From the NCBI GenBank assembly GCA_017442865.1, contig JAFRXK010000074.1:88406-152405 (forward strand): a stretch of DNA of 64,000 nt, in the 5' to 3' direction. The stretch is from Lachnospiraceae bacterium. Lineage in GTDB: Bacteria; Bacillota; Clostridia; Lachnospirales; Lachnospiraceae. Position numbers and translations under genes: made by a program. This document shows, in pieces, positions 38,837-47,943 of the stretch (its first letter is position 1; each line of letters begins with the position of its first letter). The notes beneath the pieces are model-generated. The model was not told the origin of the DNA. It searched no databases and worked only from the letters and a program-made list of their open reading frames with translations.

Positions 38837-41521
38837 TCAAATCTTCTCAGAAGTCTTCTTATTTGCCGTCGTCTTCTTTTCTGCAGTCTTTCCTGCCGGC
38901 TTTTTCTCTGTCCCTGCCTTGGCTGCTTTTGCTGCAGGCTTTGCTTTTGCTTCTGCCTTTGCCGGCTTTGCGCCCTCAGCCTTTACGTCTGCTGCCTTTG
39001 ACTCCGGCTTTACTCCGGTCTTCTTTGCCGGCTTTGCTGCCTTTTTCTCCTCCGACGCACGCTTCTTTTCTTCTGCCGCGCGCTTCTTTTCCTCTGCTAT
39101 GCGCTTTCTTTCCTCAGCTGCGCGCTTCTTTTCTTCTGCTATACGCTTTCTTTCCTCAGCCGCACGCTTCTTCTCTTCCGCAATGCGTCTCTTTTCCTCT
39201 GCGATACGCTTCTTTTCCTCTGCTATGCGCTTCTTTTCCTCTGCAACACGCTTCTTTTCCTCTGCTATGCGCTTTCTTTCCTTTGCTGCCACTATCTTTT
39301 CAAGCTCTTCCTCTGTATAAGGCGTGTAATTAAATACCGCAACGCTGAGAGGAGCAAGCTTCACAGTAATATTATTATCCCTGCCGTCCCAAGGCTCATC
39401 CTCAGATTTGCACACCTTTGTATTTACATTGTTCTCTCCGCCGAACTTACTGCTGTCGCTGTTTAATATCTCCTTGTATTTTCCTGCAAACGGAACGCCA
39501 ACTTTGAAGCTTTCATGATACTTCTGCTCAAAATTACATACGACAACTATAGTCTCTGCCTCAACATCTGACTTTCTTACAAACGAAACCACACTGTCAT
39601 CCGCATTATTGCAGTTAATCCATTCAAAGCCCTCGTACGTGCTGTCCTTTAAATAAAGCGCCGGACTGGAAAGATATAATTTATTTACCGCCTGCATAAA
39701 CTTCTGCATATTCCTGTGGATGTCATACTGAAGCAAAGACCACTGAATGCCCTCGTTCTCATTCCACTCATCCATCTGACCGAAATCCTGTCCCATAAAC
39801 AGAAGCTTCTTGCCCGGATGTGTCATCATATACAAATATGCTGCTCTAAGGTTTGCAAACTTAAGCTCATAGGTTGCACCCGGCATCTTTCCTGCCATCG
39901 AGCCCTTGCCATGTACCACCTCGTCATGTGAAAGCACAAGAATAAACTTCTCGCTATAGGCATAAATCATACTGAAGGTCAGCTTGTTGTGATTGAACTT
40001 TCTCGCATACGGTTCAGTCTGCATGTAGCTTAAGAAATCATTCATCCAGCCCATGTTCCACTTATAATCAAAGCCTACCGCGCCGTCATCCACTGAACCG
40101 GTAATATTCGGCCAAGCTGTCGATTCCTCGGCAACCATAATAACGCCCGGATATTTCTTCTTCATAATAGAATTGAGATGCTTTAATAATTCAAGCGCCT
40201 CAAGATTCTCCTTGCCGCCATAAGCATTCGGAAGCCACTCTCCGTCCTCTCTGCCGTAATCCAGATAAAGCATTGACGCAACCGCATCCATCCTGATACC
40301 GTCTGCATGGTACTTATTCACCCAGAACAACGCATTTGCAATAAGGAAATTTGATACCTCATAGCGTCCGTAATCGAATATAAGCGTGCCCCAGTGCGGA
40401 TGCTCGCCGCGTCTAGGGTCTTTATTTTCATAAAGGGCCGTTCCGTCAAAATCAGCCAGCGCATGCCTGTCCTTTGGGAAATGTGCAGGCACCCAGTCAA
40501 GAATGACGCCAATGCCCTGCTCATGCATATAATTCATAAAATACATGAAATCCTCAGGCGTTCCATAGCGGCTTGTCGGCGCATAATACCCCGTAACCTG
40601 ATAGCCCCACGAAGCGTCCAGCGGGTGCTCCATAACAGGCATAAGCTCCACATGCGTATAGCCCATGCTCTTTACATAATCCGCAAGCATCACTGCTATT
40701 TCCCTGTAATTATAAAATTCTCTGTCCCCGCCCTCAGGCTTCTTCCATGAGCCGAGATGCACCTCGTAAATGGACATAGGCAGCTTATCAGAATCCTTAT
40801 CCTTTCTTGCCTTCATCCATGCATCATCGCTCCACTCAAATTTATTGATATCGTAAACAATTGATGCGCTTGCCGGCCTTACCTCACTGAAATTGCCGTA
40901 AGGGTCTGACTTAAGCGCAGGGTCGCCGCTTCTGAACTTAATCTCATATCTGTAAATAGCGCCCTCTGAAAGCTCCGGCACAAATATCTCAAACACGCCC
41001 GAATCGCCGAGCTTCTGCATCTGGTGTCTTCTGCCGTCCCACATATTAAAATCACCCACAACGCTTACACGCATCGCATTCGGCGCCCATACTGCAAAAT
41101 TAACGCCCTTTACGCCATTTATCTCAACAGGGTGTGCGCCGAGCTTATCATATATTTCATAATGAATACCCTTCGCAAATCTGCCAAGGTCATCTTCACT
41201 AAGCTGCGAATCAAATGAATACGGGTCGTATGCCATAACCACATTTCCATCAGCGTATGTTATCTCAAAATTATAAAACGGCACCTTTTTCCCCGGAATA
41301 ATTGCAGCAAAGTAACCTGCCTCATCCTCCAGCTCCATGTCATAATAACAATCCTTATCTATGTCATGCACTCTTACAGCCTGTGCATCCGGAGCAAATG
41401 TCTGAACAAGCACTCCGTCCTCAATAATCCTTGCACCCATAAGTCCCTTTGGATTACTGCATTCCGAATAAACTACTGCCTCTATCTGAGGCCAATCCAT
41501 AATATCATAAACCCTGCTCAT
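38837..41521 (-). CDS. glgB: 1,4-alpha-glucan branching enzyme with charged repeat tail
   Basis: 894 residues; the enzyme makes alpha-1,6 branches in glycogen. A CBM48 (about 120-215) is followed by the GH13 barrel with DGIRMDAVASM (nucleophile Asp), MVAEESTAWP (acid/base Glu) and VLSHDEVVHGKGS (third Asp). The catalytic part ends near residue 740. Residues about 748-825 are eleven seven-residue (K/R)(K/R)R(I/A/V)AEE-like units, then a 69-residue Lys/Ala-rich tail. Such a tail is not normal for GlgB and may form a single alpha-helix or bind RNA or a partner. GGGAGG precedes the ATG. A TTGTAA...TAATAT promoter lies upstream. The mscS-like gene follows. Confidence 0.93.
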   Translation of the reverse strand: MSRVYDIMDWPQIEAVVYSECSNPKGLMGARIIEDGVLVQTFAPDAQAVRVHDIDKDCYYDMELEDEAGYFAAIIPGKKVPFYNFEITYADGNVVMAYDPYSFDSQLSEDDLGRFAKGIHYEIYDKLGAHPVEINGVKGVNFAVWAPNAMRVSVVGDFNMWDGRRHQMQKLGDSGVFEIFVPELSEGAIYRYEIKFRSGDPALKSDPYGNFSEVRPASASIVYDINKFEWSDDAWMKARKDKDSDKLPMSIYEVHLGSWKKPEGGDREFYNYREIAVMLADYVKSMGYTHVELMPVMEHPLDASWGYQVTGYYAPTSRYGTPEDFMYFMNYMHEQGIGVILDWVPAHFPKDRHALADFDGTALYENKDPRRGEHPHWGTLIFDYGRYEVSNFLIANALFWVNKYHADGIRMDAVASMLYLDYGREDGEWLPNAYGGKENLEALELLKHLNSIMKKKYPGVIMVAEESTAWPNITGSVDDGAVGFDYKWNMGWMNDFLSYMQTEPYARKFNHNKLTFSMIYAYSEKFILVLSHDEVVHGKGSMAGKMPGATYELKFANLRAAYLYMMTHPGKKLLFMGQDFGQMDEWNENEGIQWSLLQYDIHRNMQKFMQAVNKLYLSSPALYLKDSTYEGFEWINCNNADDSVVSFVRKSDVEAETIVVVCNFEQKYHESFKVGVPFAGKYKEILNSDSSKFGGENNVNTKVCKSEDEPWDGRDNNITVKLAPLSVAVFNYTPYTEEELEKIVAAKERKRIAEEKKRVAEEKKRIAEEKKRIAEEKRRIAEEKKRAAEERKRIAEEKKRAAEERKRIAEEKKRAAEEKKRASEEKKAAKPAKKTGVKPESKAADVKAEGAKPAKAEAKAKPAAKAAKAGTEKKPAGKTAEKKTTANKKTSEKI
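39040..39280 (-). repeat. 21-bp in-frame repeat in glgB
   Basis: Eleven units of about 21 bases (plus-strand core CGCTTCTTTTCCTCTGC) encoding the KKRIAEE-type heptads. Confidence 0.85.
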
Positions 41522-41653
41522 AATTTATCCTCCCAAAAAATCAGTATATATATTATTTTACCATTTTAAAAGTTACAATACAATCAAAATATGATGATAT
41601 CAGCAATACTGACTGCATATATAATAATAACTTTTCAATTATGGAACAAATAT

Positions 41654-42991
41654 ATGTTTTATAAATACAAAATTGCCGCATTATCTTTACTGCTGTCACT
41701 TTTATTTATTATTTCTCCGTTCACATATGCTTTTGCTAAAAATGCTTATGATACGCCACAGCCGCACAAAAGTATTGCTACTTCTCTTAACCTGTGCAAG
41801 GCTGATAACGTCCTGCTTAAGCTTTCTGAAAATGCTGATGAAAGACAGGAAGCGCACGAAAACACCGATTACCTTCAAAGTGCACGCGAAAATGCTGATG
41901 ATAAGCTTAAGCTTCACGCAAATGCGGCTGTTCTGATAGACGGCGACTCCGGCAGGATTTTGTACTCTCACAACAGTGATAAAATTATGCCCATGGCAAG
42001 CACGACCAAAATCATGACCTGCATTATTGCCCTCGAATACGGATGTCTTGATGACATTGTTACCGCATCCTCAAACGCTGCCTCACAGCCGGAGGTCAGG
42101 CTCGGAATACATACCGGCAATCAGTTTAAGCTTAAGGATTTACTATACTCCCTTATGCTTGAATCACACAATGATTCTGCAGTTGCAATTGCTGAGCATG
42201 TAGGCGGAAGCATTGAAGGCTTTGCCGGGCTTATGAACCAGAAGGCGCGGGATTTAGGCTGTTTTAATACATATTTCATTACTCCGAACGGGCTTGATGC
42301 GAAAAATGAAGAAGGTATTCACTCAACTACCGCTTCCGAGCTTGCCCTGATGCTGCGTTACGCTATCAAAAACGAGGCTTTTCTTGAAATAACAAAAACA
42401 AAAAGCTACGCCTTTAAAACCATTGACGGCAAAAGAAGCTTTAGCGTTACAAATAAAAATGCACTGTTTTCCATGATGGACGGCGTCATTTCGGGCAAAA
42501 CCGGCTTCACAAATGATGCAGGCTTCTGCTACGTCGGCGCGATTAATAACGGCGGCCGCACATACATAGCGGCAGTGCTTGCCTGTGGCTGGCCGCCGCA
42601 TAAAGCCTACAAGTGGATAGATGTAAAAGCTCTTTTCAATTATGGTATAAAGAATTATAACTATAAAGAAATTTATGACGATAAAATAGAACTTCCCGCC
42701 CCCAAAGTCATTGACGGCTGCAAGGAATTTACCACGCTTAGCCTGAGAATAAGCGATGAAAGCCTGCATATAAACGCTCTTATGCGTGAGGATGATATTG
42801 TAACAACTAAAGTCGATGTTCCGGACACGCTTAACGCACCTGTAAGGGAGGGCTCCGTAGCCGGAAGTGTATCCTACTGTATCAACGGTACCATTATCCA
42901 GAGCTTCCCGGTGTATATTAATGAATCAGTTGATAAAATATCCTACCGATGGTGTCTTAAAAAAACCGCAGACTTGTTTTTCTGCAGTTGA
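41654..42991 (+). CDS. D-alanyl-D-alanine carboxypeptidase (PBP5/DacF family)
   Basis: About 445 residues. It trims the terminal D-Ala of peptidoglycan stem peptides outside the membrane. A signal peptide (MFYKYK...TYAFA) is followed by a 45-residue spacer containing three loose ENAD/ENTD repeats, then the S11 domain with STTK (SxxK), SHN (SxN) and KTG (SGKTGFTNDAG). The C-terminal beta domain is present; no clear amphipathic membrane anchor is seen. The ATG at 41654 is preferred because the signal peptide starts there; an earlier ATG at 41591 adds hydrophobic residues and neither has a strong Shine-Dalgarno. Divergent from glgB. Confidence 0.88.
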   Translation: MFYKYKIAALSLLLSLLFIISPFTYAFAKNAYDTPQPHKSIATSLNLCKADNVLLKLSENADERQEAHENTDYLQSARENADDKLKLHANAAVLIDGDSGRILYSHNSDKIMPMASTTKIMTCIIALEYGCLDDIVTASSNAASQPEVRLGIHTGNQFKLKDLLYSLMLESHNDSAVAIAEHVGGSIEGFAGLMNQKARDLGCFNTYFITPNGLDAKNEEGIHSTTASELALMLRYAIKNEAFLEITKTKSYAFKTIDGKRSFSVTNKNALFSMMDGVISGKTGFTNDAGFCYVGAINNGGRTYIAAVLACGWPPHKAYKWIDVKALFNYGIKNYNYKEIYDDKIELPAPKVIDGCKEFTTLSLRISDESLHINALMREDDIVTTKVDVPDTLNAPVREGSVAGSVSYCINGTIIQSFPVYINESVDKISYRWCLKKTADLFFCS

Positions 42992-43044
42992 CTAATCCTC
43001 AAACAATCCAGTACAGTCCTATCAAACATATAACAGCATAAAAC

Positions 43045-43086
43045 AAAGCCGGATTAAACACATAAAATCAATCCGGCTTTGTTATT
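43045..43086. terminator. Bidirectional terminator
   Basis: AAAGCCGGATT (43045-43055) pairs with AATCCGGCTTT (43070-43080); T-rich on both outer sides. It separates the carboxypeptidase gene from the convergent peptide cluster. Confidence 0.85.
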
Positions 43087-44613
43087 TTATCTGAGTATAT
43101 GAACCAAAGTATTATACAGTTTTTTTGAAAGTGCCCGCAGATTATTTATATTATTATTGTTTACAACACATGACAAATGTGTACCGCTCAATTTTGATAT
43201 TGCAAAGCCCTCAGGTGAAAACTTCCTGCAGACTTCAACAACAACATCTGCCTCAGAATTAAAATCAATGCATGAGTGCTCAATAATAATATCCGGGTCA
43301 AAAATCTTTTCAAGCATTTTTTCAAGCCTGACCGCATCAACAGCCGCCTGTACCGAAAACTCTGAATCAAGCAGTGCTCCAAGGCTGTCATCCGTCAGAG
43401 CTTTTGCATAATAATTGTCCTGTTTAAAGCATTCAGCCAGTAATTTAGCAAGTGCACAATGAATATATGCATCGTTTGAAATCAGCCTTACCACCGGGAC
43501 GCTGCATGCTTCATCACAATTATTGCTCTTATTCAGGCTTTCCTTGCCGCTAATCATACAATTATCAGCATTTATACTGCCCTTTACCCTCGTCCATTTA
43601 AATGCTGCCTGAAGCTCCAAATCAGCAAACCCGGCATCAGCTCCTAAAGCTGCAAGTCTTATATCATTATCATTTAAAAAGCTGAAGCCAAGCTCTTCAA
43701 GCGCAGCCTTAACATCTGCCTCATTCATGTCCCTTCCGAACACGATACAGTCTGCCTTCTTCTCTGCAATAATATCTCTGACAGTCCTGCCGTAATCACC
43801 CCCTGCATTAATCATATAAGCACTCTCAAACCACTTATCCAATTCAATATTTCTCTCCTCAAAAGCACTTATATAAATAAAGCGGTTAAGCCAGTCAAGC
43901 CTTGCAAAGCCCCCGCAATACAACAGCTCCATTATCTTTTTATTGCAGCCGTTTTTTGCAATCATAGCAGTAACAAACGGTGCGGCGTAGCTGTTAAACG
44001 CTTCGCAGACATCAATATTACTCCCAAAATCCTTTAATTCGTGGCTCCCTCTGGCCAGAAGCTTTATTCCATCGTATGACTTTACAAGCCACAGCATATC
44101 CTCACCCGCCTGCAGGTCACTCCCTATTTCCTTTTTCTCAAATATAAAATCAGTTTTTGCGTTTTCGCATGCCCTTACGCCTATTACATTTCCAAAAAGC
44201 GCAGGAAAGCTTATAAAGCTGCCGTTATCCACAGCCGAAACAACAATTACGCCCTTTGCGTAAGCTCTGTTAATACATTTTCTCAGCGGCTCATAGTCGC
44301 CGATATACGTAGAGCCTAAGCTTGCGTTTACAAGCCTGACATTATTTTCTGCGCACCAGTCTATCGCCGCAACAAGCTTATCTGCGCTTCCCCTTGCACT
44401 TTCCTCATCAAGCACCTTTATGCTGACAAGCTCTGCGTCGGCACAGTATTTTTTAATGATTGCCGCACACACTGTCGCATGGGAAAAAACGCCCTGCTCC
44501 CGCTGCGTTCTCGGAACTATATTTAATTCATCATCCACCATCAAATCCTGCGTGGCAAATGTATTCTCATAATAACCATCATATATTCCGTCATCAACAA
44601 CCGCAATTCTCAC
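43087..44613 (-). CDS. S8 (subtilisin-like) peptidase of the Cys-rich peptide cluster
   Basis: 508 residues, without a signal peptide, so cytoplasmic. The subtilisin triad is readable: Asp in IAVVDDGIY, His in FSHATVCAAII and Ser in FNSYAAPFVTAM, with the oxyanion Asn in SAVDNGS. The C-terminal 280 residues are not subtilisin-like and may recognise the precursor. It probably removes the leader of the matured peptide before or during export. GTG 44613 is chosen because AGGTAGG is well spaced for it; the GTG at 44622 is too close. It starts ten bases after the ABC transporter stop, the last gene of the cluster. Confidence 0.82.
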   Translation of the reverse strand: MRIAVVDDGIYDGYYENTFATQDLMVDDELNIVPRTQREQGVFSHATVCAAIIKKYCADAELVSIKVLDEESARGSADKLVAAIDWCAENNVRLVNASLGSTYIGDYEPLRKCINRAYAKGVIVVSAVDNGSFISFPALFGNVIGVRACENAKTDFIFEKKEIGSDLQAGEDMLWLVKSYDGIKLLARGSHELKDFGSNIDVCEAFNSYAAPFVTAMIAKNGCNKKIMELLYCGGFARLDWLNRFIYISAFEERNIELDKWFESAYMINAGGDYGRTVRDIIAEKKADCIVFGRDMNEADVKAALEELGFSFLNDNDIRLAALGADAGFADLELQAAFKWTRVKGSINADNCMISGKESLNKSNNCDEACSVPVVRLISNDAYIHCALAKLLAECFKQDNYYAKALTDDSLGALLDSEFSVQAAVDAVRLEKMLEKIFDPDIIIEHSCIDFNSEADVVVEVCRKFSPEGFAISKLSGTHLSCVVNNNNINNLRALSKKLYNTLVHILR

Positions 44614-44622
44614 TGCAAACAC

Positions 44623-46440
44623 CTACCTATAGCTTTCCGACTGCATATTAAACAGTTCGGCATATCTTCCGTCCTTTGAAATCAATTCGTTGTGAGTGCC
44701 CTCTTCCAGAATAGCTCCGTTTTCCAGCACCATAATCTTATCAGCATGTATAACATTTGAAAGCCTGTGTGAAATAAGTATTGCTCCCTTATCCTTCATA
44801 ATCTTATCATACTGCTTAAATATTTTATATTCCGCCTCCGGGTCCATTGAAGAATTTGGCTCATCCAGTATTACAAACTCCGCATTTTTATAAAATGCCC
44901 TTGCAAGCGCAATCTTCTGCCACTGACCGCCTGAAAGCTCCTCCCCGTCCTCATCAAACTGCTTTGTCAAAAATGTGTCATAGCCTTCAGCCCACTTGCC
45001 TGCAAAATCCTCTACCTCGCTTAATTGTGCTGCGTTTTTGAATCTTTCAGCATCAAATCCGCTGTCAATATCGGACATCGTTATATTGTCCTTCGCCGAA
45101 AATGCATACATAGAAAAGTCCTGAAATACCACGCCGAACAGTCTTCTGAGCTTTTTTAGCGAATATTCTTTAATATTTCTGCCGTCTAAAAGTATTTCTC
45201 CGTCAGTAACGTCATAGAACCGTAGCAAAAGCTTGATTAATGTGGTTTTTCCGGAACCATTAAGTCCTACCAGCGCAATCTTCTGCCCTGGCTCAATGCT
45301 CATTGATAAATTATCCAGAATAAGTTTGTCGGTATAAGGATATTTAAAAGAAACATTTTTAAATTCTATCTTAGGCTTCTTCGACGGAATAAGTACGCCC
45401 TCATCCTTTATAAGCGATTCGTACCGCATAAAATTCTTGAAATTATTTATTTTCATATCTCCGGCATATAATTGAATCAGCATCTCTATAAAAACTGTTA
45501 TTGACGAGGTCAGTGACGAAGCCATAGCAATATATAATTCAAAATCACCGATTGTCATCGTGTGATTAATAATATTTCTGCAGAGAAAAACCGCTACTGT
45601 AATTATGCCTATCTCAGGCAGCATCAAAAAAACTGTTACGCCGACCGCCTTCTTTACTGACCATGTCTTTTTTTCCTTAAACCATTTGTTCCAAAGCTTA
45701 AGATACTTCTCCCTCATCAGAGGATAGAGGTTGTACATTCTGAGCTCTTTCGCAAATTCCCTGTCAGACGATACATACATGGTATAATTCATCTTACGCT
45801 CTTCTGCCGCCCTGTTTCTGTTCCACTGATATATTTTCCCGGTAAACATTTTTTCAACCAGCGCCGAAGGTATGCTCAGCACAAAAATCAATATAACAAA
45901 TAAAATATTAAACTTAATCATAACAGCAGCCGATATTATAAGCTGCACAACAACTCCGACAAGGCTTATCGTTGTCCACGATAAAACAGGAATTGCATAG
46001 GAATCAATCTGTGCATTTACGACATCATCAAAAAATTTTGACGTATAAAAGAACGACAAATCCAGACTGTTTGTCTTGTCCATCATGCCAAGCGTAACCG
46101 TTTTGCTTATCATATCCTGATGAATATCAGTCAAAACATCACTGATTTTGTCCAGCAAAACCGCAATAAGCCTTACCGCAACATACACCACCAGAATAAT
46201 AATTAATGTTGTTAAAACATCCTCTATTAACCTTTCCCCTGTATAAAGCAGCGTCAGCTCATCCAGAATAAGCTTGCTTACAAATACAGTTACCGCCGGC
46301 AGGGCTGACGTGAGCACATGAATTAAAAGCCTCAAAACAAAATACTTTTTTGAGGCCCGATATGCAATCCTTGTACAAAAAACTATGTTGTCATTAAATG
46401 CCTTCAGCCGATTTATCAGCCCTTTAGCCGTTGATTTCAT
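44623..46440 (-). CDS. ABC transporter (fused membrane and ATPase domains), peptide exporter
   Basis: 605 residues. An N-terminal six-helix membrane domain (about 20-320) is followed by an ATPase with Walker A GLNGSGKTT, signature LSGGQWQKIALARA and Walker B FVILDEPNSSMD. It has no N-terminal C39 peptidase domain, consistent with a separate S8 peptidase next door doing the cleavage. It probably exports the mature Cys-rich peptide as a homodimer. It lies between the ACP-like and S8 genes with very short gaps. Confidence 0.88.
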   Translation of the reverse strand: MKSTAKGLINRLKAFNDNIVFCTRIAYRASKKYFVLRLLIHVLTSALPAVTVFVSKLILDELTLLYTGERLIEDVLTTLIIILVVYVAVRLIAVLLDKISDVLTDIHQDMISKTVTLGMMDKTNSLDLSFFYTSKFFDDVVNAQIDSYAIPVLSWTTISLVGVVVQLIISAAVMIKFNILFVILIFVLSIPSALVEKMFTGKIYQWNRNRAAEERKMNYTMYVSSDREFAKELRMYNLYPLMREKYLKLWNKWFKEKKTWSVKKAVGVTVFLMLPEIGIITVAVFLCRNIINHTMTIGDFELYIAMASSLTSSITVFIEMLIQLYAGDMKINNFKNFMRYESLIKDEGVLIPSKKPKIEFKNVSFKYPYTDKLILDNLSMSIEPGQKIALVGLNGSGKTTLIKLLLRFYDVTDGEILLDGRNIKEYSLKKLRRLFGVVFQDFSMYAFSAKDNITMSDIDSGFDAERFKNAAQLSEVEDFAGKWAEGYDTFLTKQFDEDGEELSGGQWQKIALARAFYKNAEFVILDEPNSSMDPEAEYKIFKQYDKIMKDKGAILISHRLSNVIHADKIMVLENGAILEEGTHNELISKDGRYAELFNMQSESYR

Positions 46441-46458
46441 ATATAAAAGCTCCTGTTG

Positions 46459-46722
46459 TTATTTCGTAGTTAACTGCTCTTCAATAATGTCAGCTATACT
46501 GTTAAATGATGAAAACCTGTTTTCGTTGATATCAGTTTCCGGAATTTTAATATCAAATTCCTTTTCAACATCAAAGAAAATATACAGCATATCAGTTGAA
46601 CTGAATCCGAACATAGGATGGAAAAATGTATAATCCTTATCTTCATCGGCTACCTCATCCATATCTATTTTCATTCTATCAAATATTATCTTTTTTAATC
46701 TGTTATTAATGTCCTCTCGCAT
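46459..46722 (-). CDS. Acyl-carrier-related protein of the peptide maturation system
   Basis: 87 residues with the four-helix acyl-carrier pattern. The segment FGFSSTDMLYIFFDVEKEFDI aligns with the ACP phosphopantetheine motif; the Ser is kept but the preceding Asp is Ser. From memory it matches the TIGR04069-type 'peptide maturation system acyl carrier-related protein' found with Clo7bot peptides. What acyl or other group it carries is unknown. GGGAG precedes the ATG; the transporter follows after 18 bases. Confidence 0.8.
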   Translation of the reverse strand: MREDINNRLKKIIFDRMKIDMDEVADEDKDYTFFHPMFGFSSTDMLYIFFDVEKEFDIKIPETDINENRFSSFNSIADIIEEQLTTK

Positions 46723-46735
46723 AATTAATCTCCCA

Positions 46736-47872
46736 CTAATAAAATTCTATCTCGGCATAACCTGCCAGAATATCCTCCACTCTTTCGCCAAGTTTTTTTG
46801 CATCATCCATATTGACCACGTTATATACAGGCAGCCCCTCGCTTTGCTTTTCACTCTTGTAAGCCTCAACCTTTCTGCCTGAAATCGTAAAGAAATCCAT
46901 ATGATTCATGGTCTCTGCCGCTCCTGCCCAGTCTACACGGCTGCATGATACTACGAAATTCTGCACTTCAAGTCCGAGCTTGTATTTTGCAATGTTTTTC
47001 ATTTCATCATAATATGTATGATCCCAAATAGCATAGTACATACAGAATACTGCAGCGTCCGGAGTAACCGCATTTGCGATTTCGTAGGCTGTTATTCCGC
47101 AGTAACCTGCGTTCTTCGCATTCATGCTTGCTACGCCGCCCGGAACTCCTATAATAATCACATCCGGCTTTTCAACTACTTCAATGCTTTTTACAAGCTT
47201 GTTGAAAAGATAAATTTTTTCCATCTCATGTCTTGCTTCAAACATGAAATTCGGCATTGAGTGAAAGCCCATCAGTTCACAGTATTTTCTTGAACCAATC
47301 TGTCCTACCTTGTAGCCCTGACTTGTAAAATACTCTCTTAATGCTAACTGTGTCTCAAATTTGTTACACTTTTCGCCCTCTCCAAGCACAAATACAACAG
47401 GAGTTTCAAGCGTATACAACTTATGCGCCGAAAGATAAGGCGGCTCAAAAGGCATATTAAACCATTCCTCGTTGTGGAAATACCCAAATGTAACCTTATT
47501 TTCATCGCAAAGCGCCTTCACCTGATTATAATTATCCCTGTTAAGATTAAAAGCAACGATTATATCCTTTCCGGCGCCTGCCACCTCTTTCATCTTAGGA
47601 TATAAATCCTCTGTATAGCTTCCCTCTCTCTCGGTCTTGGCAAAAATAACTGCTTCGCAGTTTTCCAGTGCTTCTGAAAAATCCTCTGAAACTATTATTC
47701 CTATATCATCACCGCAGTCTGCCCTTCCGGCATCCTTACCACAGCATCCGCTTGACAATGGTGCAGCAATTCCGACAATCTCATAATTCTCTATAAAATG
47801 ACTATATCTCACAACCGGCGCAAACTGTATATCATATGGATATACTATTGCTTTTTTCTTCTTCTGTTTCAT
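46736..47872 (-). CDS. TIGR04066-type peptide maturation system protein
   Basis: 378 residues, no signal peptide or membrane helix. By gene order and sequence (KKAIVYPYDIQFAPVVRYSHF, IIIGVPGGVASMNAKN, SCSRVDWAGA) it matches my memory of the TIGR04066 family, which occurs only with clostridial Cys-rich peptide clusters. The biochemical role is unknown. Several Cys residues (GCCGK, CMYY, VSCSR) could bind metal or substrate. GGAGG precedes the ATG; the ACP-like gene follows after 13 bases. Confidence 0.78.
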   Translation of the reverse strand: MKQKKKKAIVYPYDIQFAPVVRYSHFIENYEIVGIAAPLSSGCCGKDAGRADCGDDIGIIVSEDFSEALENCEAVIFAKTEREGSYTEDLYPKMKEVAGAGKDIIVAFNLNRDNYNQVKALCDENKVTFGYFHNEEWFNMPFEPPYLSAHKLYTLETPVVFVLGEGEKCNKFETQLALREYFTSQGYKVGQIGSRKYCELMGFHSMPNFMFEARHEMEKIYLFNKLVKSIEVVEKPDVIIIGVPGGVASMNAKNAGYCGITAYEIANAVTPDAAVFCMYYAIWDHTYYDEMKNIAKYKLGLEVQNFVVSCSRVDWAGAAETMNHMDFFTISGRKVEAYKSEKQSEGLPVYNVVNMDDAKKLGERVEDILAGYAEIEFY

Positions 47873-47943
47873 GCATCCTCCATTTTAAATAACATAATGA
47901 TTCGCTGCCCGCAAATTTGCGTGCTTTGCAATACTGCATACAA

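Noticed and set aside
38863..39333. Long Ser/Phe- and Leu-rich plus-strand frames opposite the glgB tail
   Set aside because: Shadow frames created by the 21-bp repeat; no start signals.
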